Below are positions 1 through 7,931 of a stretch of DNA of 45,069 nucleotides, one piece after another (the stretch's first letter is position 1; each line of letters begins with the position of its first letter). Where the stretch lies: the NCBI GenBank assembly GCA_002491825.1, contig DKWR01000015.1, forward strand, positions 1-45,069. The letters run 5' to 3'. The notes beneath the pieces are model-generated. The model searched no databases. It was not told the DNA's origin and saw only the letters and a list, made by a program, of their open reading frames with translations. The position numbers and the translations under genes were made by a program. The stretch is from Ruminococcaceae bacterium UBA7147. GTDB lineage: Bacteria > Bacillota > Clostridia > Oscillospirales > Acutalibacteraceae.

Positions 1-1
1 G

Positions 2-493
2 CTGTGGCTCGGTGACAGGAACAAGACCTTAAACTATACGCCGAAATCGGATGAGATGGTGCTGACCGTCCACCGCTGGTTTGCAAACAAATCCTGCCCC
101 GGCGGCTGGCTGTATGCAAGGCTCGGCGATCTGGCGGCAAAGGTTACGGCGGCTCTCGGTTCACCATCAGAGCCAAAGACTGCACCCAATAAAAAGCAGC
201 TTTACCGTGTACGCAGGACTTGGGCGGACAGCAAGTCGCAGAAAGGTGCGTTCAGCGTCCTTGCCAATGCGAGGAAATGTGCCGATTCCAACAAGGGTTA
301 TTCCGTGTTTGATGAAAACGGCAAAAAGGTATATCCGGCTGATGCACCAGGCACAAAGAAATTCATTGATGCCATCGCCCGTGAAGTTATCCGTGGCGAT
401 TGGGGCAATGGTGACGAACGAAAGAAAAAACTCACTGCCGCAGGATATGATTATTCCGCTGTGCAGAAAAAAGTAAATGAATTGTTGAAATAA
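2..493 (+). CDS. Phage-type N-acetylmuramoyl-L-alanine amidase (endolysin), 5' partial
   Basis: The frame is open from base 2, so the N-terminus lies outside the window. The visible start has the VHRWFANKSCPGGWLY stretch, the end of an amidase_2/PGRP-type zinc amidase with its CPG motif, followed by a short helix (LAAKVTAALG). A linker with VRRTWADSKSQKGAF follows. The last 40 residues match the Cpl-7 lysozyme cell-wall-binding repeat (IAREVIRGDWGNGDERKKKL then AGYDYSAVQ). The product would cleave the amide bond between muramic acid and the stem peptide during phage lysis. It ends 8 bp before a strong terminator. The family call is firm; the type of catalytic domain rests on a short segment. 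Confidence 0.85.
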   Translation: MWLGDRNKTLNYTPKSDEMVLTVHRWFANKSCPGGWLYARLGDLAAKVTAALGSPSEPKTAPNKKQLYRVRRTWADSKSQKGAFSVLANARKCADSNKGYSVFDENGKKVYPADAPGTKKFIDAIAREVIRGDWGNGDERKKKLTAAGYDYSAVQKKVNELLK

Positions 494-501
494 AGCATTA
501 T

Positions 502-549
502 GCCGCAGGCACTCCCCCGTATTTGGGTTCAGTGCCTGCGGCTTTTTTT
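502..549 (+). terminator. Rho-independent terminator after the endolysin
   Basis: A perfect 12-bp stem (GCCGCAGGCACT paired with AGTGCCTGCGGC) at 502-513 and 531-542 is followed by seven T residues. Confidence 0.95.
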
Positions 550-710
550 GTTGTTTCTTAGTCGAAAATGGTCGTGAATAGTGACAAGCCCGTCATTCAT
601 AAAATGACACAAAACAAATATTTTGATTTTTGGGGTATCCAAAACCGCCTCCAAATCTCCGTATAGTGAGAGGCAGTTTTTATGTTGGGAAAACACCTCA
701 TCAAAACAGC

Positions 711-724
711 ATGGAAATTTCCAT
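711..724. promoter_or_regulatory. 14-bp palindrome upstream of the HTH gene
   Basis: ATGGAAATTTCCAT is a perfect palindrome ending 21 bp before the start of the HTH protein at 746, so it could be that protein's operator. The rest of the 494-745 gap has no gene that I recognise. Confidence 0.35.
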
Positions 725-745
725 AGATATGGGAGGCGTTATTTT

Positions 746-1174
746 ATGACCGACGGACAGAGACAGCAGATCATACAGCTTAGAAAAGATGGGTTCGGAT
801 ATGCATTGATCGCAAAGGGACTGAATATTTCAAGGGATACGGTCAGGAGCTTCTGCAGGAGGAATGGGCTGGCAGGTGAAATGCCTGGTAAAACAGTAAA
901 TCAAGATGAACAGCCAAAAGAGGGCTTCTGCCGTGAATGTGGGAATGAGCTGCGGCAGACTGAAGGAATAAAGAAAAAAATATTCTGCTGCCGTGAATGT
1001 CGTGAGAAATGGTGGCATGAACATCCTGACCGTATAAAGCAGAGGGCTGTCTATTCTTTTGTCTGTGCCGGCTGTGGGAAGGAGTTTACTGCTTATGGCA
1101 ATTCCCACCGGAAATACTGCTCCCATGAGTGCTATGTCAGAAGCCGTTTCAAAGGCGGTGAGGATAATGGATAA
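746..1174 (+). CDS. Small HTH plus zinc-ribbon protein of prophage/ICE type
   Basis: 142 residues from the ATG at 746, which follows GGGAGGCG at a good distance; longer in-frame starts have no ribosome site. The N-terminal ~50 residues (MTDGQRQQIIQLRKDGFGYALIAK, then SRDTVRSFCRRNGL) read as a helix-turn-helix of the kind that recognises DNA in resolvases. Two treble-clef-like cysteine clusters follow: CRECGNELR with CCRECREKW, and CAGCGKEF with CSHECYVRS. Proteins of this make-up usually lie just before serine recombinase genes in clostridial prophages and conjugative elements. It is probably a DNA-binding regulator or recombination accessory factor; the exact role is unknown. Its stop overlaps the next gene by 8 bp. 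Confidence 0.7.
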   Translation: MTDGQRQQIIQLRKDGFGYALIAKGLNISRDTVRSFCRRNGLAGEMPGKTVNQDEQPKEGFCRECGNELRQTEGIKKKIFCCRECREKWWHEHPDRIKQRAVYSFVCAGCGKEFTAYGNSHRKYCSHECYVRSRFKGGEDNG

Positions 1175-1343
1175 AAAGCAGTTCAGGGCAGAAAAAATGT
1201 ACCGCATATCTCTTTCCGTGGCAAGATCCATGCTTGAAAAAGGCATCATCTCAAAGGAAGAATATTCGGAAATTGATACAATACTGCTCGAAAAATACAG
1301 ACCAACTTTGGGTACATTATTAGCCGGAAAGCCCTTGACTTAA
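1167..1343 (+). CDS. SHOCT-type small protein
   Basis: 58 residues from the ATG at 1167, overlapping the previous gene's end, so probably translationally coupled. The core MLEKGIISKEEYSEIDTILL is the short helical SHOCT-like pattern: a helix, a KGIIS turn and an EEY helix. The tail (LEKYRPTLGTLL) matches small proteins that typically precede recombinase genes in Lachnospiraceae elements. Function is unknown. Position suggests an accessory role beside the recombinases. Confidence 0.7.
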   Translation: MDKKQFRAEKMYRISLSVARSMLEKGIISKEEYSEIDTILLEKYRPTLGTLLAGKPLT

Positions 1344-1387
1344 TGCCCTTTCAGAGTGATGTATAGTAGCGGAAGGAGTTGATTTTA

Positions 1388-3280
1388 TTGAAGAAGATCA
1401 GCAGGATAGAGCCTGCATTCCCCGCCCTGCCAAAGCGTAAAAAGGCGGCGGCTTATGCAAGGGTGTCGAGGGATACGGAACGGCTCATGAATTCGGTTTC
1501 CGCACAGATAAGCTATTACAGCTCCCTGATACAGGGCAACCCTGAATGGGAATATGCAGGCGTGTACGCTGACTGTGGGATAAGCGGCACGGACATATCG
1601 AAACGTGATGAATTTATCCGTATGCTCGCAGACTGTGAGGCGGGAAAGATTGACATCATTTTATGCAAGAGCATATCAAGGTTTGCAAGGAATACCGTAG
1701 ACCTTCTGGAGACGGTAAGGCATTTAAAGGAACTTGGCATAGAAGTCCGTTTTGAGAAGGAACACATCAATTCGCTGTCAGAGGACGGGGAACTGATGCT
1801 TTCGCTCCTTGCTTCCTTTGCACAGGAAGAAAGCCGTTCCATCAGCGAGAATTGTAAATGGGGCATAAGGAAAAGGTTCCAGTCGGGAGAGATCGGTGTG
1901 GCAAATAAGCATCTGCTCGGATACTGGTATGATGAAGAACAGGAAAAATACATCATTATCCCCGAAGAGGCGGAAGCCGTCCGCTGGATGTTCCAGATGT
2001 ACATAGACGGCATTTCCCTCCGCCGCATTGCAGAAAGCATGAACCAGGCAGGCATCCGTTCGGTGCTTGGGAATGAGTTCCAGGAAGGCTCAGTGCGGCA
2101 GTTGATCTTTAATGAGGTCTATGCGGGGGATATCAGGCGGCAGAAATGTTACATGGCAGACCCTATCACAAAAACAAAGGTAAAAAACAATGGAGAACTT
2201 CCGCAGTATTATATGGCCGACTGCCACGAAGCCATCATTGACCGTGAAACTTATACAAAGGTCCAGGCAGAAATGCAGCGGCGGGCGGCGATGCAGAGCC
2301 CCACATATCCACTTACACGGAAAATCAAGTGCGGTGCGTGCGGGATGTTTTTCACGAGGAGGATATGTAAAGGCGATGCAAAATGGTTCTGCCGCAGTAA
2401 GAAAGAAGTGGGAATGTCCTGCAAAAGCCATAATTACCTTGAATCGGAACTGTATAAAATCTTCGCAGAAATGCTTGGTACAAATACTTTTGACAATAAG
2501 GTTTTTGAAACTTCGGTCAAGGAGATCATATCCATGCCTGACGGTAGCCTTGAGATAAAGTTTTTTGATGGCACAACAAAGATATGGAATATGCCACCGC
2601 GTCCGCAAAAGAAACCAAAACCAAAGCCTGGAAGAAAAAGACCAAAACACATCTTTGACGGGAAGATATTCTGTGGGCAGTGCGGCAGGCGGTACGGCCG
2701 GGCAGTCAGTGAAAGCAGAGACAGGCATCTTTACTGGTACTGCAGGGCAAAAAGCAATCACGGGGTAACCTGCGACAGCGTGAACTATCCCGACAGTGAG
2801 ATAAAGGAAATCTTCTGCGGCATCATGGGGCAGGAAACATTTGATGAAGGATATTTTTTGAAGACCGTGGAGCGGATGGTGGTGCAGAAAACAGGGAGCA
2901 TTGATTTCCACATGAAAGACGGCACGGTTAAGACTTACGAAACATTGAAGCTCAGAAACAGCGTCCACAGAACAACCTCGACAGATGAGTTTACCGGGAA
3001 GATCCAATGTGCCTCCTGCGGTAACCTGTACCACAGGTACACTGCTTACGGAAAATATGTTTACTGGCGGTGTTCGGGCAAATCAAAAGTCAGGACAGAA
3101 TGCTGCGGAAAAGACCTGGCCGACTTCAATATCCGCACAGTCTCCGCTTATATCATGGGCATGGATGAATTTGACGGGGCAGAGTTTGAAAAGCAGATAA
3201 AAGGCATAACGGTGCTTGAGGACGGCAGCCTTGTATATGAATTTAAGGAAGGGGGAACAAAGCGGTGGCAAAGAACGTAG
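1388..3280 (+). CDS. Large serine recombinase 1 with three zinc-ribbon modules
   Basis: About 630 residues from a TTG at 1388, chosen because GGAAGGAG ends 9 bases before it; the in-frame TTG at 1379 abuts the ribosome site. The resolvase domain starts at AAAYARVSRD, with the nucleophile serine near residue 27, and continues through ISRFARNTVDLLE and FAQEESRSISE. A recombinase DNA-binding domain follows. The C-terminal half is unusual: three CxxC zinc ribbons begin near residues 315, 429 and 541. Each is followed by a similar segment (TFDNKVFETSV, TFDEGYFLKTV, EFDGAEFEKQI), giving a repeat of about 113 residues. The usual long coiled coil is not evident. It overlaps the next recombinase by 16 bp, so the two are probably made together and act as a pair. 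Role: site-specific integration or excision of the element. Confidence 0.93.
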   Translation: MKKISRIEPAFPALPKRKKAAAYARVSRDTERLMNSVSAQISYYSSLIQGNPEWEYAGVYADCGISGTDISKRDEFIRMLADCEAGKIDIILCKSISRFARNTVDLLETVRHLKELGIEVRFEKEHINSLSEDGELMLSLLASFAQEESRSISENCKWGIRKRFQSGEIGVANKHLLGYWYDEEQEKYIIIPEEAEAVRWMFQMYIDGISLRRIAESMNQAGIRSVLGNEFQEGSVRQLIFNEVYAGDIRRQKCYMADPITKTKVKNNGELPQYYMADCHEAIIDRETYTKVQAEMQRRAAMQSPTYPLTRKIKCGACGMFFTRRICKGDAKWFCRSKKEVGMSCKSHNYLESELYKIFAEMLGTNTFDNKVFETSVKEIISMPDGSLEIKFFDGTTKIWNMPPRPQKKPKPKPGRKRPKHIFDGKIFCGQCGRRYGRAVSESRDRHLYWYCRAKSNHGVTCDSVNYPDSEIKEIFCGIMGQETFDEGYFLKTVERMVVQKTGSIDFHMKDGTVKTYETLKLRNSVHRTTSTDEFTGKIQCASCGNLYHRYTAYGKYVYWRCSGKSKVRTECCGKDLADFNIRTVSAYIMGMDEFDGAEFEKQIKGITVLEDGSLVYEFKEGGTKRWQRT

Positions 3281-4842
3281 TCACGATACCCGCGACAAAG
3301 AACAGATTCACAGCAGATTCACTTGGCAGCCTGAAAAAACGCAGGGTGGCGGCATACGCCCGCGTTTCCACCGACCATGAGGAGCAGCAGGGCAGCTATG
3401 AGGCGCAGGTGGATTATTACACAAATTATATCAATGGCAGGGACGACTGGGAATTTGTATCCGTGTACGCTGATGAAGGCATAACCGGCTGTAATACAAA
3501 GAAGCGCGACGGCTTCAATAAAATGGTGGAGGACGCCCTCGCAGGCCGGATCGACCTCATCATCACCAAGAGCGTATCCCGTTTTGCAAGGAACACGGTT
3601 GACAGCCTCACCACCATCCGCAGGCTGAAAGAAAGCGGCGTGGAGTGTTACTTCGAGAAAGAAAACATCTGGACATTTGACGGCAAAGGAGAGCTGCTCC
3701 TCACTATCATGTCCTCGCTGGCACAAGAGGAGAGCCGTTCCATTTCGGAGAACTGCACCTGGGGGCAGAGAAAGCGTTTTGCCGACGGCAAGGTAACCGT
3801 GCCGTTCAAAAGGTTCCTCGGCTATGACAGGGGCGAGGACGGCAACCTCGTGGTAAACGGGGAACAGGCAAAGACTGTACGCAGGATCTACGGGCTTTTC
3901 CTGCAGGGGCGTTCGCCTTATGCGATAGCCAGGATACTGATGGCTGACGGGGTTCCCTCACCGGGCGGCAAAAAGACATGGGCATCGGGGACGGTGAAAA
4001 GCATCCTGACAAACGAAAAATACAAAGGGGATGCGCTCTTGCAGAAAGTCTACACAGTTGATTTCCTTTCCAAAAAGAAGAAAGTCAATGAAGGAGAAGT
4101 CCCTCAGTATTATGTGGAGGGCAACCATCCGGCAATCATATCCCCGCAGGAATTTGATGCGGTACAGAAGCAGATGGCCCTCCGATGCCCAGGGAAGAAC
4201 CGCCAGAGCTGCGTCAGCACTTTCTCAAGCAAGATAAAATGCGGTGACTGCGGAAGCTGGTACGGTTCTAAAGTATGGCATTCGACAAGCAAATACCGTA
4301 AGACCATCTGGCAGTGCAACCACAAATTTGACGGTGGCGAGAAATGCACCACGCCCCATCTTGATGAAGAAACAATAAAGGAGTTTTTCGTGAAAGCGGT
4401 CAATATTCTTCTTACTGAGAAAGATGAGATCATTGAGAACTTTAATGCCATCAAGGATACGCTCTTTGATTTGCGGCCGTTGGAAACGGAGCGGTCACAG
4501 CTTCAGGAAGAACTGAATGTGGTAGCAGGACTGGTACAGCAGTGTATCAAAGAAAATGCACGGATTGCCCTCGACCAGAAGGAGTATCAGAAACGGTATG
4601 ACGGGCTGGCAAAGCGGTTAGACAGTGTGCAGGGGCGGCTGGATGAGGTAAGCCAGGCCATTACGGAAAAACAGGCACACAGAGAAAAAATAGAGTTGTT
4701 TCTTGATGGACTGCAAAAGCAGAAAGAACTGGTTACAGAATTCGATGAGGATTTATGGTACAGCTTGATTGAATATATAACAATTTTTGACAAAGTAGAT
4801 ATCCGTTTTACTTTTAAGGATGGAACGGAAATAACAGTGTAA
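3265..4842 (+). CDS. Large serine recombinase 2
   Basis: 525 residues from a GTG at 3265 that lies within the end of recombinase 1, with GGAAGGGGG upstream. It has a complete resolvase domain: VAAYARVSTD with the nucleophile serine at 35, SVSRFARNTVDSLT, and SSLAQEESRSISE. A recombinase domain, one zinc ribbon (CGDCGSWYG paired with a later CNHKF and KC) and a coiled coil at roughly residues 395-480 (LETERSQLQEELNVVAGL and following) complete it. This is the standard large serine integrase architecture. It is the only fully canonical recombinase in the window, so it is the best candidate for moving the element. Confidence 0.95.
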   Translation: MAKNVVTIPATKNRFTADSLGSLKKRRVAAYARVSTDHEEQQGSYEAQVDYYTNYINGRDDWEFVSVYADEGITGCNTKKRDGFNKMVEDALAGRIDLIITKSVSRFARNTVDSLTTIRRLKESGVECYFEKENIWTFDGKGELLLTIMSSLAQEESRSISENCTWGQRKRFADGKVTVPFKRFLGYDRGEDGNLVVNGEQAKTVRRIYGLFLQGRSPYAIARILMADGVPSPGGKKTWASGTVKSILTNEKYKGDALLQKVYTVDFLSKKKKVNEGEVPQYYVEGNHPAIISPQEFDAVQKQMALRCPGKNRQSCVSTFSSKIKCGDCGSWYGSKVWHSTSKYRKTIWQCNHKFDGGEKCTTPHLDEETIKEFFVKAVNILLTEKDEIIENFNAIKDTLFDLRPLETERSQLQEELNVVAGLVQQCIKENARIALDQKEYQKRYDGLAKRLDSVQGRLDEVSQAITEKQAHREKIELFLDGLQKQKELVTEFDEDLWYSLIEYITIFDKVDIRFTFKDGTEITV

Positions 4843-4897
4843 GCCTTAAATCACCAATTTATAAAATCATAAGGGTATGCCTGCCAGTAAAACGATA

Positions 4898-4940
4898 AAA
4901 AGTGCAGTCTGGAATCGTAGCTTTCAGATCGCACTTTTCT
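4898..4940. terminator. Terminator between recombinase 2 and cheC
   Basis: AAAAGTGC (4898-4905) pairs with GCACTTTT (4931-4938), with extra pairing of GTCTG and CAGAT inside. The convergent genes both end next to it, and T runs lie on both sides, so it may serve both strands. Confidence 0.6.
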
Positions 4941-4945
4941 ATATA

Positions 4946-5611
4946 TTATGCCAATTTTAAAAATTGTTCTTCGCTTTGTTTATTTTCGGTGATTAAGTTC
5001 CCCATTCCTAAAGCTTGTAAAATTTTAATATCCGAATCAAATTCTGGCAAGAAAATGAGATATCCCTCCAGCAAGGCTTTATCTTCGAAAGATGTTTCAA
5101 TTACTAATGCATTATCACCATATTGTGCCATTTGAATTGCAGGAATGCTTAAAATTGCTCCAGCCATATCAACTGAAATATATGGGAGAGAAGGGCTTAT
5201 AATTAAATTCGTCATTGTTGAAATGGCTGTCAGATAAGAATTAACAATAATATTTCCCACTTCTTTAATGGCGGACAAATCCATTTCATCAAAAGATTTC
5301 TCATAATTAGGTTTTTTGCCAAGCAGACGGTTAAGAAGGAAATAAGCTGCATTCTTTTTTAAGAGAAACATCAGACTGCCATCAATACCATTATGTATTT
5401 GTAAATAAATAGCTACGACCTCTTCTTCCTCTGACCCAATTATAGTGTTTAAATCCTGAATTGAAATCAGCCGGGCATCTGGCATATGCATACTTAATTT
5501 TGTGTTCAATATCACAGACATAGATGTCGTAGCACTTCCAGTACCTATGTTCCCAACCTCTTTTAATACATCAAAATATATACTGTTCACTTTATTTGTA
5601 AGATATTTCAT
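4946..5611 (-). CDS. cheC: CheC-type chemotaxis phosphatase, solitary
   Basis: 221 residues. CheC family proteins dephosphorylate CheY-P and bind the deamidase CheD in receptor adaptation. Both catalytic signatures of the form D/S-xxx-E-xx-N are present: D14/E18/N21 in FDVLKEVGNIG and S113/E117/N120 in LSAIKEVGNII. Both pseudo-symmetric halves are therefore probably active. Length is near the family's ~205-210, plus a 16-residue tail after LQALGMG that is not typical and could come from a junction at the 3' end. The start follows an AGGAGGAG site. No other chemotaxis or flagellar gene is in the window. A sigma-28-like promoter lies about 110 bp upstream. Base composition is more AT-rich than the neighbouring recombinases, so a separate origin is likely. 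Confidence 0.88.
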   Translation of the reverse strand: MKYLTNKVNSIYFDVLKEVGNIGTGSATTSMSVILNTKLSMHMPDARLISIQDLNTIIGSEEEEVVAIYLQIHNGIDGSLMFLLKKNAAYFLLNRLLGKKPNYEKSFDEMDLSAIKEVGNIIVNSYLTAISTMTNLIISPSLPYISVDMAGAILSIPAIQMAQYGDNALVIETSFEDKALLEGYLIFLPEFDSDIKILQALGMGNLITENKQSEEQFLKLA

Positions 5612-5720
5612 TTTGATTCAACTCCTCCTTTTTGCATATCAGTGCCATTGGTATTTTTATGTCGTCCAAGCACTTTCTCATGTTGATTTTCTATGCCGTA
5701 GTTATACTATTATCTATCGC

Positions 5721-5747
5721 TGTTCGGCTTCTTTAAATGTTATTTTA
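5721..5747 (-). promoter_or_regulatory. Sigma-28 (SigD/FliA)-type promoter upstream of cheC
   Basis: On the minus strand TAAA is followed after exactly 15 bases by GCCGAACA. The motility sigma consensus is TAAA-N15-GCCGATAA. It points at cheC with a leader of about 110 bases. It fits regulation with motility genes, although none are here. Confidence 0.55.
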
Positions 5748-5928
5748 TCTTGATACATTTACAATTTCAAGTACTGTTTAAAAGTGTATATAATATTAAA
5801 ATTTATACTAAATATAAATTAGATACTAAAAGGGATAATCGATTTTTATTTTCGGTTTCCGTATCGCTTTTCCTGTATATAAATTATTGAGTTGCAGCAG
5901 CCATTAATATTGAACCCCCCTAAATTAA

Positions 5929-6008
5929 AAAATCAAAAAGTACGGATTAAAATCAAATTGTTAGGAGCAAAATCAAAAGGTTTGGGGGAAAATCGAATTG
6001 TATCAAAG
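5929..6008 (+). repeat. Four 20-bp direct repeats with AAAATC core
   Basis: AAAATC starts at 5929, 5949, 5969 and 5989, exactly 20 bp apart. Units 1 and 3 continue AAAA(A/G)GT; units 2 and 4 continue (A/G)AATTGT, so the array is also a 40-bp dimer. It sits at the point where recognisable recombinase coding sequence begins. The rest of 5612-5928 holds the cheC leader and promoter and no gene that I recognise. Confidence 0.7.
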
Positions 6009-7546
6009 ACACCATTTACATAGACGAGGGAATCAGCGGAACGAGTACAAAAAAGCGAGCGTCATTTAACCGAATGATAGAAGATGCAAAAGCAAAAAAG
6101 TTTGATTTGATTATCACAAAAGAAATCAGCCGATTTGCTCGAAACACACTTGACAGCATTGGCTACACAAGAGAGCTTAAAACCTACGGCATAGGCGTGA
6201 TTTTTATGAACGATAATATAAATACGCTCGACGCTGACGCAGAGCTTCGGCTGACGATTATGTCCTCAATTGCTCAGGAGGAGAGCAGAAAAACCTCCGA
6301 CAGAGTAAAGTGGGGACAGCGCAGAATGATGGAGCAGGGTGTTGTGTTCGGCAGAGATATGCTCGGCTACGATGTTCGTGACGGAAAGCTTTACATAAAT
6401 AAAGAGGGTGCAGAAACCGTCAGATTAATCTATCATAAATTTCTCAACGAGGGCAAGGGAACTCACATTATCGCAAAGGAGTTGCGAGATGCAGGAATCA
6501 AAACCTCAACCTATATGAAAGACTGGTCATACACGGTGATATTGCGAATCCTCAAAAACGAAAAGTACTGCGGTGATTTGATTCAGCAGAAAACCTACAC
6601 GCCCGATTATCTGTCACACAACAAAAAATACAACAAGGGTGAGGTTGAGTATGTAACAATCCGAAATCATCACGAGCCGATTATTTCAAGAGAAATGTTT
6701 GAAGCAACGCAAAGAGAGCTTGAACGCAGAAAAATGCTTCACGGAGCAAAAAACGGCTTTGCAAACCGATATGCTTTGTCGGGAAAAATAATCTGCGCCC
6801 AGTGCGGTTCAACCTTTATCCACCGCAAAAAAACTTCATCAAACGGAAATCAGAATGAAAGCTGGGTTTGTATTCAGAATCAGAAGTACGGCAAGGAGCG
6901 AAAAAACAAAAACAATGAAAAGGTCGGCTGTTCAAATGTTTCAATAAATGAAAAGGACATTCGTTCAATTCTGCAACATATTATTTCAGATGTTCTGAAA
7001 GATAGAAATAAAATTTTGGAAAGCGTATTGCAAATTGTGTCCGATGTTTTGAAATCCGATAACGGAAAAGACAACATAACTTATTTTGAAAACGAGCTTG
7101 AAAAGATAGAAAACAAAAAGCAAAAGCTGCTTGATATGTGCCTGTCTGGTGATATAGAAACCTCAGATTACCGCAAAGCCTGCGAAAGACTCAAATCCGA
7201 ATTTGATACAATATCCGAAAAATTGCAAAAAGAAAAAGCCCACAGCAGTATGCTTGAGGACAAGGAAAAAATAATTGATGAAATTAAAGCTTATGTAAAT
7301 TCAATCATAACTGGCGAAGAGTGGAGCGATACATTTTACCGCAACATAGTAGATAAAATCGTAGTCGGTAAAAATCGTGAGCTTGACATTCACCTGAAAT
7401 TCATTCCCGACAAGTGGAATGCAAAAATTCTCTGCGGTAAGGCTGAAATTGACAGCTATAATGAAAAATTTTCCAACCAAGGCACTTCACAACCTATATC
7501 GGTCAGTGTGCCCTTAAGCTCTGGCAGCGGCATAGTGAATCTCTGA
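5951..7546 (+). pseudogene. Serine recombinase 3, 5'-truncated
   Basis: The frame opens after a stop at 5948-5950. Recombinase homology begins near 6005 with TIYIDEGISGTSTKKRASFN; the first ATG is at 6074. The N-terminal ~55 residues of the resolvase domain, including the YxRVS strand with the nucleophile serine, are missing, so the product cannot cut DNA. The rest is intact: ISRFARNTLDS, SIAQEESRKTSD, the recombinase domain, a zinc ribbon (CAQCGST and later CVIQNQ-type cysteines) and a coiled coil. The last ~20 codons (after about 7486) are antisense cotJC sequence, so the reading frame runs through the element-gene junction. This is the recombinase whose 3' end touches cotJC, hence probably the original integrase for that site. 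Confidence 0.85.
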
Positions 7547-7677
7547 CTCAAATATCGAAGTGAAGCTCCCAGTTCTCCGTCAGGACCGCCATATTGAGTT
7601 ATTATAATTTTAGCAAGCTTTGGATTTGTTTGCTTGATATTTACGGGGTATTGCAGTTTCTTTTCATATACAAACAT
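7456..7677 (-). pseudogene. cotJC: cotJC, spore coat protein (Mn-catalase family), interrupted after codon 64
   Basis: Starts with MFVYEKKLQYPVNIKQTNPK and continues with the family's QYGGPDGELGASLRYLSQRF and LTDIGCE. After Glu64 the normal helix (EELGHLEM in relatives) is replaced by VPWLENFSL and a stop. The full protein is about 190 residues. The four-helix dimanganese core needs residues from the missing part, so the stub is inactive. ATG overlaps the cotJB stop (ATGA) and follows GGAGGA. Unless the element excises and rejoins the gene, no full CotJC can be made. Confidence 0.92.
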
Positions 7678-7931
7678 CAGCAGTCCTCCTCGTTTTCCCA
7701 TGGCCACGGTCCCATAATCCAGTGCCAGTGATTTGAGCTTGTCATACTTTTTGTCAGCGGACCGTACTTTTCTTCGTATTCAGCAATCAGCGGCTGTGCC
7801 AGTGCTTTGTACTCTTTCATCTTTTCAAGCGTTTTCCTGTCGTATGGGTGAGTGTCAAGGAAAAGCTGAAGGTCAAACGCCGCAAACTGATAGGTCGATA
7901 TTTTTTTGAGCAGTATTTCTCGTTCAGTCAC
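7677..7931 (-). CDS. cotJB: CotJB spore coat peptide assembly protein
   Basis: About 84 residues from a GTG at 7931 (MTEREILLKKISTYQFAAFD), matching the usual CotJB start; a GTG 12 bases upstream is also in frame. Conserved features are LFLDTHPYDRKTLEKMKEYK and the tryptophan-rich end WHWIMGPWPWE. CotJB helps place CotJC in the inner spore coat. It lies in the order cotJA-cotJB-cotJC with overlapping start and stop codons on both sides. Confidence 0.92.
   Translation of the reverse strand: MTEREILLKKISTYQFAAFDLQLFLDTHPYDRKTLEKMKEYKALAQPLIAEYEEKYGPLTKSMTSSNHWHWIMGPWPWENEEDC

Larger units (their letters stand above)
1..7488. mobile_element. Right part of a prophage/skin-like element inserted in cotJC
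   Basis: Phage lysis gene end, small phage-type regulators and three serine recombinase genes lie left of a sharp break in cotJC near 7483-7488. Right of the break the cotJ operon is normal; left of it the antisense reading leaves the CotJC family after its conserved DIGCE residues. The left end is outside the window. Composition is mixed: the first two recombinases are GC-richer than the cheC gene and the third recombinase. The region may therefore be two nested elements, one inserted into the 5' part of the third recombinase gene near 6000. That nesting is inference. Confidence 0.75.

Noticed and set aside
2090..3034. 314-codon open frame on the minus strand inside recombinase 1
   Set aside because: Antisense to a clear zinc-ribbon coding frame, with no ribosome site or recognisable protein pattern.
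5929..6008. CRISPR-like array
   Set aside because: Repeat unit is 20 bp with no distinct spacers of 30 bp or more and no cas genes nearby.
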